64,000 nt of DNA from NCBI RefSeq assembly GCF_016756395.1, contig NZ_AP018365.1:2115501-2179500 (forward strand). The letters run 5' to 3'. Both the position numbers and the translations under genes were made by a program. This document shows, in pieces, positions 25,960 through 35,352 of the stretch. This DNA comes from Streptomyces sp. SN-593 (GTDB lineage: Bacteria; Actinomycetota; Actinomycetes; Streptomycetales; Streptomycetaceae). The notes under the pieces were generated by a model. It saw only the letters and a list, made by a program, of their open reading frames with translations. It searched no databases and was not told the origin of the DNA. Within the stretch, counting starts at the first letter, position 1. The number at the start of each line of letters is the position of its first letter.

Positions 25960-26640
25960 CCTCGCCGTTCGCTTGCGGGAACACGGCCGTCGGATCAAGA
26001 GCCGCCGACACCGCCCGCGCCGACTCCCCGTCGGCCGTCACGCGCAACTGGTGTCAGCACATCCGCGCAATGCAACCACCTACGCCCAACTGGCAGTCGG
26101 CTTCGGGGGCCTGTGGCACCGGCCCTTGCGGAGACCACGCGAACAGCCTCGTCGAAGGCGTTCGTGGTGCTGGACGGCGCCCTGCCGCCGATCGACCGGA
26201 TCGCCGCTGACCGGCCCTCCTCCTCGGGGAGCACAGAGACACGGCTTGAACGTGAAGGTCCTCGCGGGCCCCTTCGACCGGCCGCCGCGGGCCACACCGG
26301 CTCCGCCCGGCGCCGTCCACGACGTCCGCGCGCCCCGAGGACACGGCGTCGCCGATGCTTTCGCCCAGGCCGACATCCCGCGCTGGGCCCGCAAGGTAAC
26401 CGCGACGCCTCGGTCTGCACCCCGTGCCGCGGGCAGTAGGCGGCCTTCTTCGACCAGCCAGCGAGCGGTGAACCGGTCCCACGCGAAGAACCACACCCTC
26501 GTGGCACAGGGCCATGGCGACCCTCGAATCCTGACGCCCCCTTCGCGAACTCCGGTGCTCCACCACCCGGCTCGCCCGCCTCCTCCAAGCCGTCCCCACG
26601 CCGCATTTGGCCAGATCAGGCCGGTCATGGAACAAGCTCA
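25960..26640 (+). pseudogene. Frameshifted IS5-type transposase relic
   Basis: Pieces of an IS5-type DDE transposase appear in order but in alternating frames: RRLPVGRHAQLVSAHPRN and TYAQLAVGFG, then TASSKAFVVLDGALPPIDRI in the next frame, then GLNVKVLAGPFDRP, PGAVHDVRAPRGHG and AVNRSHAKNHTLVAQ back in the first. At least three frameshifts and several substitutions rule out a working enzyme. No clear inverted repeats were found at the ends. It begins about 230 bases after the WXG100 pair and marks the right border of the secretion locus. Confidence 0.75.
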
Positions 26641-27090
26641 CCGCGCGTCGAGAAGACGGCGTCGGCACGGCGGACAAGGGCCAGTCCGGCGCATGCAGGC
26701 ACAGTCCGCGTCCAGTCCTGGTCACCAGTTGTGCACCCACGGACCACTGCGGCCACCGCCTCTGGAAGCCCACGACCGATTGGGGCCAGCCCAGTGAGCC
26801 GGTACTGCCGGCTTCCGCGAGTACGTCGGACCCGCGTATCTCCAGCATTCAGTAACTATAAAGACCTCTGATGCATCGGTGAAAATTCTCTCGTTGGACA
26901 CGCCCGGGGGACGTACGGTCCAATAGGGCGGTACCCAGGATTGTCCTCTCCGCAGCCGGCAGGGGTTCCCGTGAACGCAATTCCCAGCCGCGCCGTAAAA
27001 CGGCGTGGCGTTTTTTCTGATTCCGGAGCGGCCCCGGAGGGGGTCCTGTCCGCGGTGCGGGGCGGTTCCTCGGAACAGCCAGTCCGGATC

Positions 27091-27560
27091 AGTGATGTGT
27101 GCAAGCACTTCGGTGAGACGCAGGTGCCGCACGGTGTCAGTCTGGATGCCACCACGGGCGAGGTCGCCGTGATCATCAGGCCGTCCGGTTCCGGCGAGTC
27201 TGCACTGTGCCGGGGTATGAACCGATTGGACACGGTCGCTTCCGGGACCGTGCTCATCGAGGCGTCCCGCTACCGGCCGAGGGCCGGGAGTTGACCGGAC
27301 TGCGGGCAGAGGCCGTCACGACCTTCCGGTCCTTCAACCTCTTCGCCCACCTGACGGCCCTTCAGAATCTGGCGCCAGCGCCGGTGAAGGTACGCGGCCC
27401 CGCCCGGTCCGTGCCGCATGTGCGCGCCCGTGAGCTAGGCCGCCGACCGCGTCTTCGTGAACTCCGGACGGATTCTGGAGACAGCCACGCCGGCGGATCT
27501 CTTCGCGGGACCGCCCAACGAACGGTCCGCGGACTTCTCTCCAAAGTATTGCAGCATTGA
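27091..27560 (+). pseudogene. Decayed amino-acid ABC transporter ATPase (GluA/GlnQ type)
   Basis: Remnant of a polar-amino-acid importer ATPase. It begins VRISDVCKHFGETQV, then GVSLDATTGEVAVI. Walker A reads RPSGSGESAL, so the catalytic Lys is replaced by Glu. A frameshift near 27270 leads to VPLPAEGRELTGLRAE and FNLFAHLTALQNL. The whole central part, including signature, Walker B and H-loop, is deleted, and the tail resumes with GRILETATPADLFAGPPNER and a final shifted LSKVLQH. It lies directly upstream of a glutamate-type binding protein gene, where the intact ATPase gene would stand in a gluABCD-like operon. Confidence 0.8.
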
Positions 27561-27799
27561 AAGAATTTTCCGCGCGCCGAGATCGGCAAACCGCGCGCAC
27601 CTGAATCACCGGTGACGTATCGGCCATTCGCGTTCCACCGCACGAAGGTGACCTGTTCACGGTCTCGGTCCGCTCCGGAGGCTCCCTGCGTGCGCACGAC
27701 CCCCACCGGACGTCCGTATCTTCCGTCCCCGCCGGGCCCCCGGCTTCGCCTCCCGGCGTCCGCTGTCCCTCGGGCGTTCGCCCTCGTTCAGGAGAGATC

Positions 27800-28810
27800 A
27801 TGAGCAGCATCCCCGTCTCGAACAGAGCAGGCACGTCCGCGGTCTTCGACCAGAGTGACCTGTTCGCCACGAGGATCCGTCGTGTCCGGGTCCGGCGTGC
27901 CGCCGTGGCGGCGGTGCTCGCCGTCTCGGCGTTCGCCGTAACGGCCTGCTCCGGCAGTTCGTCCGGATCGCCGAAGACGGGCAACGTGGACAAGGCTGTC
28001 GCCACGGATGCCTCCGTGGATGATCTGGTCACCTCCGAGCAGCCTGCGGCCGCCTCGCTTCTGCCGGACGGCTCGACCGCGGCCAAGATCAAGGCCAAGG
28101 GCGTGCTGCGGGTCGGCGGCACCCAGACCACCGCGATGTTCTCGCTGCTGAACCCGACCACCGGTAAGATCGAAGGATTCGACTCGGCCCTATCCCGGCT
28201 GCTGGCGAAGTACATCATCGGCAAGGACTCCACCAAACTGACGACCGTCACCTCCGCCACCCGCGAGGCCCTGCTGAAGAACGGGTCGGTCGACACGGTG
28301 TTCGCCACCTACGTCATCACACCGGAACGGGAGAAGGTCGTCGCCTTCGCCGGCCCGTACTACGAGGACGGCCTCGGTCTCCAGGTCAGGAAGAACGAGA
28401 ACGGCATCACCAACCTCAAGGACCTCGCGGGCAAGACCGTGGTGACCGGGTCGGGCTCGACCGCGACCACCGCCGTCAAGAAGGCCGCGCCGTCGGCGAA
28501 GATCCAACTCTGCGACATCAACGCCGAGTGCCTCCAGGCCCTTCAGCAGGGCCGCGCCGACGCCTACGTCATGGACCAGGGCCTGCTGGCGGGCAACGCC
28601 TTGACCAACACGGACGTCAAGGTGCTCAGCGGCACCTTCAGCGCCGAGCCGTACGGCATCGGACTCCCTCTGGACGAGCCCGACTTCAAGGTGTTCGTCA
28701 ACGACTGGCTCAAGAAGATCACGGCCGACGGCACGTGGGCCAAGGTCTGGAAAGCCACCGTGGGCACCGCGGTGCCCGGCGCGGCACCGACGCCTCCCAC
28801 CGTCGGCTGA
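27800..28810 (+). CDS. Glutamate-type amino-acid-binding lipoprotein
   Basis: A 336-residue protein from ATG 27800, with AGGAGA upstream. After an arginine-rich leader comes a hydrophobic stretch ending in the lipobox VTAC (about residues 47-50), so it is lipid-anchored outside the membrane. The mature part is a bacterial SBP family 3 domain (KAKGVLRVGGTQTTAMFSL, KIEGFDSALSRLLA, YVITPEREKVVAFAGPYY, GRADAYVMDQ). Known: such proteins deliver glutamate or related amino acids to an ABC permease. It looks intact, but its upstream ATPase and downstream permease genes are broken, so it is stranded unless it serves another transporter. The leader is longer than usual. Confidence 0.88.
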   Translation: MSSIPVSNRAGTSAVFDQSDLFATRIRRVRVRRAAVAAVLAVSAFAVTACSGSSSGSPKTGNVDKAVATDASVDDLVTSEQPAAASLLPDGSTAAKIKAKGVLRVGGTQTTAMFSLLNPTTGKIEGFDSALSRLLAKYIIGKDSTKLTTVTSATREALLKNGSVDTVFATYVITPEREKVVAFAGPYYEDGLGLQVRKNENGITNLKDLAGKTVVTGSGSTATTAVKKAAPSAKIQLCDINAECLQALQQGRADAYVMDQGLLAGNALTNTDVKVLSGTFSAEPYGIGLPLDEPDFKVFVNDWLKKITADGTWAKVWKATVGTAVPGAAPTPPTVG

Positions 28811-28816
28811 CCGGCC

Positions 28817-29430
28817 ATGGGGCTCCTATTCTCCCATCTCGGCGTGTTCGGCTACGAGCTACTGGTGTCTCTGGAGATCAACGGCAGCACCTTCGTCCCG
28901 GCCGGACTGCCGGATCTGCTACCTGATCAGCTTGGTCGTCCCCTTGCTCGTGTTGGCCTGGGCCTACGTCGCAACACTGCGCAGTGTTCGGCTGCTGGTG
29001 CTGTTGACGCTCTTCGTGTTCGGACTGCCCGAAGTCGGCCTGGTCCACTCGCTGCTGTGGACGGCGGGGACCGCGATGAGCCTGTACTGGGCCGTGTCCT
29101 TCTACGAGGCCATAAGGTCCGGGGACCGGGCGGTGCCGGCCGGACAAATCGAGGTCGGCCGCGCCCTCGGACTGACCTACACCCAGATCCAGCGGCTGAT
29201 CGCGCTCCCGCTGGAGTTCCGTTCCGCGGTCCAGCCGCTCGCGCCGCTGCTCATCGCGACCACCCTCAACTCGTCCCTGGCCGCGACCGTCGGAGCGACC
29301 CAGGAACCCACCGGCCGGACCCAGTTCCTCGACCTCCAGTACGCCCAGCCGCTGACCACCTTCGGCGCGGCAGCAGTCTGCTACGTCGCCCTGACGCTGG
29401 GCATAAGACAGACGGCGGCCGCACTGGACT
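28817..29430 (+). pseudogene. Decayed amino-acid ABC permease
   Basis: Six bases after the binding-protein gene. The start MGLLFSHLGVFGYELL looks like a permease N-terminus, but the frame is lost within about 40 codons. A second frame carries permease-like text: VVPLLVLAWAYVATLRSV, FVFGLPEVGLV, the coupling-loop region VGRALGLTYTQIQRLIALPL and PLLIATTLNSSLAATVG. The conserved EAA loop glycine region is recognisable, but the C-terminus runs into unrelated sequence. The text may join a GluD-like N-part to a GluC-like C-part, suggesting deletion between two permease genes. Confidence 0.7.
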
Positions 29431-29611
29431 GCTCGAATGGCGGCCGAGCCGGACCCGCAACCGCATTCGGCACAGCTGACCCACCACAGTCCGGGCACAC
29501 CGGTAAAGGGTATGACAGCTCCCATCTCGACGCCGGATCGGCCGCGGCCCGCGGTTTCGCACACGACGACGCAGTCGGCTTTCCCGGCCCCCCGACAGGA
29601 ACGAGACCGCC

Positions 29612-30364
29612 ATGTGCCGTATGCTCGGCGTCGTCGCCGCCGCCCGCGCACCCCTGAGCACCCTGATCGCCGATGACCTCGACCCCTACCTCGGCCTGGC
29701 CTGCGAACACAACAACGGCTGGGGCATAGCCACCGTCAGCGAGACACACACCGTCACCACCGCCAAGGAACACGAGCGCGCCGACCTCAGCCCCGAATTC
29801 GCCCGCGTCGTACGCAAGACAGTCACCGACGCCGCGGTCCTGCACCTGCGCCTGGCCAGCCCGCACATCCCGGTCACACACGGCAATACCCACCTCTTCG
29901 GCGACGAGCGGATCGCTTTCGCGCACTACGGGGGCTTCAGACCGCCCACCTGTCTCGACTCCTTCCTCGGCCCCGAAGCACTGGCCACCACCCAGGGCGA
30001 CACCGACAGCGAGCGCTTCTACCTCGCGGTCCGCCGCCGCATCGATGACGGCATGCGTCCGGAGAAGGCCATCGCCGCCACCGCCGCCGACATCCACGCG
30101 GTCGCCGACCAGTACGCAAGCCTCAACTGCCTGCTGCTCACACCCGACGCCTTGTAGGCCTACACCGGCCACGACCCCCACTACGACGTCATCAGCCGCC
30201 CCCGTGCCGACTTCTTCTCCCTCAGCTACCGCGTCCGATACAACCAGATCGTCATCGCCTCCAGCGGCCGGACGCAGACAGTACCGCAAGGGACCACGCT
30301 GCCCGAGGACCACGTACTGGAGATCCGCCGCGCCACCCTGGCCCTGCACATCCACCCCGGCTGA
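29612..30364 (+). pseudogene. Class II glutamine amidotransferase interrupted by one in-frame TAG
   Basis: The frame starts at ATG 29612 (AGGAACGAG upstream) as MCRMLGVVAA, with Cys2 as the expected N-terminal nucleophile of class II (Ntn) amidotransferases of the YafJ/EgtC-like kind. CEHNNGWGIA, LHLRLASPHIPVTHGNTHLF and AFAHYGGF are family marks. At 30155-30157 the codon is TAG; the same frame then continues 68 more codons (HDPHYDVISRPRADFF, VIASSGRT) to TGA 30362-30364. Restored, the protein is 250 residues plus the stop-codon position, close to family size. The 181-residue truncated product lacks the C-terminal strands. A sequencing error or readthrough cannot be excluded. Confidence 0.8.
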
Positions 30365-30405
30365 TTAGAGGAGACAGGTGTCGTTGAACCCGTGTGCGGG
30401 ATGTC

Positions 30406-30790
30406 AACTCCCTTATGGTAAAGGTGATTTCAGTGCCTTCGGGGCTGGTCGTCGAGAATGTGTTGGACGACGGTGAGGTGATCCGGGAGCCGCTCGGACC
30501 CCGGAGGTTCCCTTCCCCTGCCCGATGTGGGGGCCCGACGGACAGAGTGCACGGCTACCACGGCCGCACGGTTGCAGACGTGCCGGTCGACGACCGGCAG
30601 GTCTTCGGAGGTGGCACGGAGTTACGCGGCCGGGCGGCCTTGCGCCTGGCGCGGCTCCTGGCAATGCCCGTCTCATCGGCACCGCTCCGCCATGATCATC
30701 ATCGACACCGTGACCGGTGAACGCATCAATGTCCTGCCCGACCCCAGGGCCGTTGAACATTCCGTCGGGGACCAGGACGGCGTAGACGGT
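30406..30790 (+). pseudogene. ISL3-type transposase relic, internally deleted
   Basis: Begins with GATGTCAACTCCCTT, the same 15 bases that begin the relic at 32009. The text matches that relic: VDDGEVIRE-like DDGEVIREP, then RVHGYHGRTVADVPVDDRQV, then a jump over several hundred bases to IIIDTVTGERINVLPDP in a shifted frame. The zinc-ribbon cysteines are mostly lost. Clearly inactive. Confidence 0.7.
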
Positions 30791-30860
30791 CAGAAACGCA
30801 GTGCTGTGGAAGCGATGTCGGCCACGGCAGAGAGAGCCCGTGCTGTCGGCGGTCTCTGCT

Positions 30861-31496
30861 ATGGATGTGGTCATGGACAACGAGACCGCTGCATGCATCG
30901 CACGACACGACTGGTTCGAAACCTATGACTCGGACTGTTTCGCCTTGATCGAAGGTGCCGACGAGAGCGAGGTGATCCGCAGATTCGGTGGAGAACCGAG
31001 CAGTACAGAGATGCACGGTCCCGAGTTCTTCGGAGAGGTGAATCAGGGCCGCGAGTTCGGCGATGTGCAGTTGGTGCTGCGGGTCGGTACCGCGGCACCG
31101 GGGCAGGTCTTCGCAATCGAGAACGGCTACACGGGCGCCTATGCGCTCCGCAGTCTTTCGCAAGGGGGCGCCCGTGCGTTGTCCATCTTCACGCACGTCA
31201 ACGGCGCCGACCTCATCGGCTACGCAGTCAATGGCAGGCTGGTCATCCATGAGGAACCCTGGGGCCCGCTCACTCCGCTCTCCGACCCAGATCCCGACCC
31301 CGCATGGGACCCGGCCTGGTGCGCGGACCTGACCGACCCGGAGCACGACGAGTGGCTGCGCGGAGCGCGGCAACTGGTGCTGGCCGAGCGCGTCATGGGT
31401 CTGCGCATCGACCCTCGTTGGTTCGAGATACCGCTGCGCACCATCCTGCTACCGAACCCCCACTCCAACCCGGTCGTCGACCCGCGGATCTACTAG
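30861..31496 (+). CDS. DUF6461-like protein
   Basis: A 211-residue protein if started at ATG 30861 (ATG 30873 is an alternative; neither has a strong ribosome site). It contains HDWFETYDSDCFALIEG, ESEVIRRFGGEP, VFAIENGYTGAY and GARALSIFTHVNGAD, which match the layout of the actinomycete DUF6461 family: 'decide WF..., allocate a GADP-like step, then FAIE-NG and SVF-NVN'. That family has no known function; it is often found near toxin or immunity-type genes in Streptomyces. Frame and codon bias are normal, so it appears intact although surrounded by IS relics. Confidence 0.65.
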   Translation: MDVVMDNETAACIARHDWFETYDSDCFALIEGADESEVIRRFGGEPSSTEMHGPEFFGEVNQGREFGDVQLVLRVGTAAPGQVFAIENGYTGAYALRSLSQGGARALSIFTHVNGADLIGYAVNGRLVIHEEPWGPLTPLSDPDPDPAWDPAWCADLTDPEHDEWLRGARQLVLAERVMGLRIDPRWFEIPLRTILLPNPHSNPVVDPRIY

Positions 31497-31605
31497 GCTT
31501 CTTCGACGTGGCCACCTGTCGGATGATAGCGGTGAGTCGCAACGGGCGAGGCTACCGAGCTGTTGATCGAGATGTCTGACGTCTCAATCACATTGTCCGG
31601 GGACA

Positions 31606-31740
31606 TCGTTGGTCGTCTTGATCAGCCACCGCCTCGGTGCCACCCACACCACGGCTCACATCCTCGTCCTCGACGGCGGCCGGATCATCGAGGAGGACAC
31701 CCACGAATCGCTGCTCAATCCGACGACGGCACTTAACTGA
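31606..31740 (+). pseudogene. C-terminal scrap of an ABC exporter ATPase
   Basis: An open stretch of 44 codons before TGA 31740 reads LVVLISHRLGATHTTAHIL followed by VLDGGRIIEEDTHESLL. This is the H-loop (SHRLG) and last strand of an ABC exporter nucleotide-binding domain. Nothing upstream belongs to such a gene, so only the last part survives. Confidence 0.7.
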
Positions 31741-31745
31741 TCGTT

Positions 31746-31920
31746 TCAGAATGAGGTCCGAAGGCGGCGAAGGCATATGAGGCTGCAGGCCAGGTCAAGT
31801 AGCCCCTGGTGGAGGTCGGCGCGGCGTTCGTAGCGGGTGCGGAGCCGTTTGAACTGGCGCAGCCAGGCGAATGTGCGCTCGGCTACCCAGCGAGCCTTGC
31901 CCAGCCCGGAGCCGCGGCCG
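31746..31920 (-). pseudogene. C-terminal scrap of an IS5-family transposase
   Basis: Reading on the minus strand to a TGA at 31748-31746 gives KARWVAERTFAWLRQFKRL, then RTRYERRADLHQGLLDLA and CLRRLRTSF. This is the C-terminal block of IS5-family transposases, with the catalytic Glu in VAERTFAWL. Upstream of about 31920 the similarity is lost. Confidence 0.7.
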
Positions 31921-32008
31921 GGCCCGACGGCGGGTCCGTCCAGCCGACGGCTCTGTTCCGTAGTCGGTGGTGACGCCAGGTGACGGGTGTTGCTGACGTG
32001 GTACGCAA

Positions 32009-32872
32009 GATGTCAACTCCCTTGCAGCCATGGTGTTTTCAGGGCTCTCTGTTCTGGTCATCGAGGATGTGGCGGATGACGGTGAGGTGATCCGGGTCGT
32101 CGCACGGACCCGGGGTGGTCTGATCCCCTGCCCGGTGTGCGGAGTGCTGACGGGGAAGGTGCACGGATATCACGTCCGGACGGTGGCGGACGTACCGGTG
32201 GACGGCCGGAAGGTCCTGGCCCGTGTCCGGGTGCGGCGCCTGGCCTGTCCGGTCCCGGGCTGCCCACGGCAGACCTACCGTGAGCAGGTTCCTGCGCTGA
32301 TCCAGCGCCTTCAGCGCCGCACCACGCGTCCGACCCCGCAGGTCTCGGAGATCGTCAAGAAGTCATGCGGCCGGGCGGCTTGCCGCCTCACCCGGCTCCC
32401 GGCCACGCCCCTGTCCTATGCGACCTCCCTGCACCTGCTGCGGCGCATACCCACCCCGACGCTCCGCGTCCCACAGGTGATCGGGGTCGACGACTTTGCC
32501 CTGCCCCGCCGCCACCGCTACGCCACGATCATCATCGACACCGAGACCGGGGAACACATCGATGCCCTGCCCGACCGCGAGGCCGCCACATGGGAGGCAC
32601 GGCTCCGTGGGAAGAATGAAGTCGAGGCCGTGTGCCGGGACGGCTCGGCCACCCACGCCGAGGCGATCCGCCGGGCCCTGCCCGACGCGGTGCAGGCCAG
32701 CGACCGCTGACACCTGTGGAAGAACCTGTGCGACCAGGCCCTGGCCGAAGTCCGTGCGCACGCCCCTTGCTGGGGCACCGTCAACCCGCCCCGACCCGGC
32801 GGCGTCCGTGAGCAGACCACCCGCAAGCGCTCGCGCAAAGCCCATGACCTCCACGGCCAGGGCATCGGCCTG
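32009..32872 (+). pseudogene. ISL3-family transposase, truncated and with a nonsense codon
   Basis: Starts with the GATGTCAACTCCCTT end sequence. The protein reads VLVIEDVADDGEVIRVV, then a zinc ribbon (PCPVCG ... ACPVPGCPRQTY), then VPQVIGVDDFALPRRHRY and TIIIDTETGEHIDALPDRE, typical of ISL3 transposases. An in-frame TGA at 32708-32710 replaces the Trp expected before HLWKNLCDQALAEV. The frame then continues to about GQGIGL, where an IS5-type sequence takes over, so the last third is missing. Confidence 0.8.
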
Positions 32873-33358
32873 CAGTCGGTGAAAGCCGACGCCGTCGTCG
32901 GCGTCGACAGCCGCGGCTTCGACGGTGGGAAACTGATCAACGGGCGGAAGCGGCACCTGGTGGTCGACACGCTCGGCCTGTTGCTGGGCGTGATGGTCAC
33001 CGCCGCGGACTTCGGGGACCGCACCGCCGCGGCGGTCCTGCTCCAGCGCGTGGCCGACGCCCACAACGGGCTGGAGCTGGTCTGGGCCGACGGTGGCTAC
33101 ACCGGCAGCCTCGTCGGACACTGCCTGGCCGCACTCTCGCTGGTCCTGCAGGTCGTCAAACGCAGCGACGACCAGAAGGGGTTCGTGGTGCTGCCCTAGC
33201 GGTGGATCGTGGAGCGCACGAACGCGTGGCTGATGCGCACCCGCCGGCTGGCGCGCGACTACGAACGCCGCACCACCAGTGCGGAGGCGATGGCCTACTG
33301 GTCGATGACCCTGCTCATGACCCGCCGCCTGGCGAGGCCACACCCGCAGCCGGCGTGA
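32873..33358 (+). pseudogene. IS5-family transposase 3' part with in-frame TAG
   Basis: From about 32873 the frame reads VKADAVVGVDSRGFDGGK, NGRKRHLVVDTLGLLLGV, VWADGGYTGSLV, then an in-frame TAG at 33197-33199, then [18 protein letters not shown] to TGA 33358. The second Asp (WADGGYTG) and Glu (WIVERT) of the DDE triad are visible; the first Asp region is absent because the 5' part is replaced by the ISL3 relic. Without the TAG it would run as one C-terminal transposase fragment. Confidence 0.8.
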
Positions 33359-33848
33359 ACCGGCCCGCCCCGGGCTCGGCCAGCCAGCCCCGCGCGACCA
33401 GGCGTTTCGCCTTCGACCGCAAGGCTTCCACTCGGGCCGGCACCACGTCCATGCCGAACGCCGCGGCCGTCTCCTGGCAGGTCAGCGGTCCTTGACCGAG
33501 CCCGTGCCGGTCCGCGAGCGTCTGCACGATGCGCTGGTAGTCCACTGACAGCACCGACCGGTCAAGGCCCTCACGCCACACCGGCACCTGCGACCTCGGC
33601 TTGACCGCATGCCCGGGCACCGACGGCACACCCGCGTCCAACGGATCCGAGGCAACCTCCGTAGCGGCGGTGCCGGCGCCCGGCGCCAGGACTACATCGA
33701 CCCGCCTGCGGGCGACCGTCCACTCCCGCCATTCCTCCTCGGCCGCAACCAACTCGGCCTGGATCCGGTCGGCCTCCTCCCGCAACCGATCGACTTCACG
33801 GCGAGCAGCGAGCTCGTGCTGCTCCAGCAGCCCGACAACCGACGGCAT
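33315..33848 (-). CDS. IS-associated coiled-coil protein, unknown function
   Basis: A 177-residue protein from ATG 33848 ([13 protein letters not shown]); an ATG eight codons earlier is also in frame. Residues about 8-50 are a charged coiled coil ([17 protein letters not shown]). The C-terminal half contains a winged-helix-like stretch ([37 protein letters not shown]). It overlaps the end of the IS5 relic on the opposite strand. From memory, similar genes sit beside IS elements in many Streptomyces genomes, but I cannot name a family. It may be a mobile-element passenger or DNA-binding helper. Confidence 0.65.
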   Translation of the reverse strand: MPSVVGLLEQHELAARREVDRLREEADRIQAELVAAEEEWREWTVARRRVDVVLAPGAGTAATEVASDPLDAGVPSVPGHAVKPRSQVPVWREGLDRSVLSVDYQRIVQTLADRHGLGQGPLTCQETAAAFGMDVVPARVEALRSKAKRLVARGWLAEPGAGRFTPAAGVASPGGGS

Positions 33849-34387
33849 CCAAGCCTCCCCGGCGAACGACAACCCGACAGGCCACTACTCCCACACGATC
33901 CCCGGCCCCATGCCTGACCAGAGAAAACGCCGCCATCAAGTTCGGAACGACAACAGCCACTTAACTACACCGCTCCGGCCGCCGGCAGCACTGGAACACT
34001 GGCGCGGACACCATCCAGGCCCGTCCCTTTACCTGCCATCGGCCAACAAGGGCCCCGCCCCAACGGAGCCGGAAAGAGCGATCCAAGCCTGTTGGCGACT
34101 CCCTGGGACTTCTCTGGGACTTCCGGCCACATCAAGGGGCATGTCCGTGAAATAGCGGAAAGACCTTCCATGCAGGTCAGTGCCCCAAAGCCAACCATCG
34201 GGGCAGGTCAGAGAGGCGCCTGGTCTCTACTTCGACATCTAAGAGGCGAATGCCGTCGCTCCCTGCCTGACCTGCTCCATAGCGGGTCGGACAGGGAGCG
34301 ACGGCGTCTCCGGGATCTCTCTGTGGGGTGTCCGGGCATGGCACAGGGCACCGCAGGTGCGGCACACGCCGCGAGGACGTTCCGAGA
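33849..34387. other. Gene-poor region after the IS relics
   Basis: 539 bases with only short unconvincing reading frames. It includes a short direct repeat (CTGGGACTTC twice at about 34104-34126) and the hairpin at 34252-34305. I see no gene. Confidence 0.5.
34252..34305. terminator. Strong hairpin downstream of the quinone oxidoreductase gene
   Basis: Arms GCCGTCGCTCCCTG (34252-34265) and CAGGGAGCGACGGC (34292-34305) pair perfectly over 14 bases around a 26-base loop that itself pairs partly. It lies about 80 bases beyond the stop of the minus-strand oxidoreductase gene. It may be a terminator, or the preserved end of a mobile element. Confidence 0.55.
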
Positions 34388-35293
34388 TCAGACGGTCACG
34401 ACGATCTTTCCCCGGACGTGCCCCTGCTCGGAGGCAGCGTGCGCTTTCGCGATCTCCTCCAGTGGATAGGACCGCTCGATGCGCGGCACGTAACGGCCCT
34501 CTCCGCCGAGACGGGCGGCTTCGGCCAGGAGCGTGGAGTCGTTGACGGCGTTGGCCACCCGGACTCCCAGCGGCTCGGCGTTCATGTGATCGGCGACCGT
34601 CACCACGCGGTCCGGACCGCCGGCGATCTCGACCAGATCGGACAGGGAGCCGGAGCCGGCAACGTCGAGGACCAGGTCGATCCCCGTCGGGGCCAGGTCG
34701 GCGAGTCGCTCGGACAGGCCCGCGCCGTAGGTGACCGGAACGGCGCCGAGGGAGGTGAGGTAGGCGTGGTTGCGTTCACTGGCCGTCCCGATCACGGTGG
34801 CGCCCAGCGCGCGGGCGATCTCGACCGCCGCGCCTCCGACGCCGCCGGCAGCCCCTTCGATCAGCAGAGTGCGGCCCTCCAGGTGCCCGAGCGCCTTCAG
34901 CCCGCCCAGCGCCGTCACGGACGCCAGGCCCGCGGCGGCGGCCTCGTTGTCGCTCCAGTCGGCGGGTGCGGGAGCCCAGGCCGACAGGACCGCGAACTCG
35001 GCCGAAGCACCCGTCACTCCGCCGAGGCCGAAGACCCGGTCACCGATGCCGACCGAGTCGACGCTCCCACCGATCCTGTCCACCACGCCCACGGCGTCGC
35101 GTCCCGGGATCGCGGGCAGATCGACCGGCAGGAAGTCGCGCACCGATCCGTTGCGTACCTTCCAGTCGACGGGATTGACGCTGGCCGCCGTGACCCGGAC
35201 GCGGATCTCACCGGGGCCGGGCGTCGGGTCCGGAGCCTGCTCGACGACAAGGGTGTCCGTACCGCCGTACTCGTGGTAGCGGGCTGCGCGCAT
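34388..35293 (-). CDS. Zinc-free NADPH:quinone oxidoreductase-like MDR protein
   Basis: A 301-residue protein from ATG 35293 (MRAARYHEYGG), preferred over the upstream in-frame start because it matches the usual family beginning and has a purine-rich site. It has the GroES-like half (PGPGEIRVRVTAASVNPVDW, IPGRDAVGVV) and the Rossmann half (LLIEGAAGGVGGAAVEIARA). No structural zinc cysteines are present, as in zeta-crystallin-type quinone reductases. It is divergent from a MerR relic, an arrangement common for redox-sensing regulators and their target oxidoreductases. Substrate unknown. Confidence 0.88.
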   Translation of the reverse strand: MRAARYHEYGGTDTLVVEQAPDPTPGPGEIRVRVTAASVNPVDWKVRNGSVRDFLPVDLPAIPGRDAVGVVDRIGGSVDSVGIGDRVFGLGGVTGASAEFAVLSAWAPAPADWSDNEAAAAGLASVTALGGLKALGHLEGRTLLIEGAAGGVGGAAVEIARALGATVIGTASERNHAYLTSLGAVPVTYGAGLSERLADLAPTGIDLVLDVAGSGSLSDLVEIAGGPDRVVTVADHMNAEPLGVRVANAVNDSTLLAEAARLGGEGRYVPRIERSYPLEEIAKAHAASEQGHVRGKIVVTV

Positions 35294-35352
35294 GATGACC
35301 TGCTCTTTTCGGTGCGAATGGCTACGGATGTCCTGGCGTCCCATACTCTAGA

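Noticed and set aside
27334..28308. 324-codon minus-strand frame opposite the binding-protein gene
   Set aside because: The plus strand encodes a clear lipobox and SBP domain; the minus text has no recognisable features.
29381..30355. 324-codon minus-strand frame opposite the amidotransferase
   Set aside because: Plus-strand reading shows class II amidotransferase motifs on both sides of one TAG; the antisense product is Val/Gly-rich filler.
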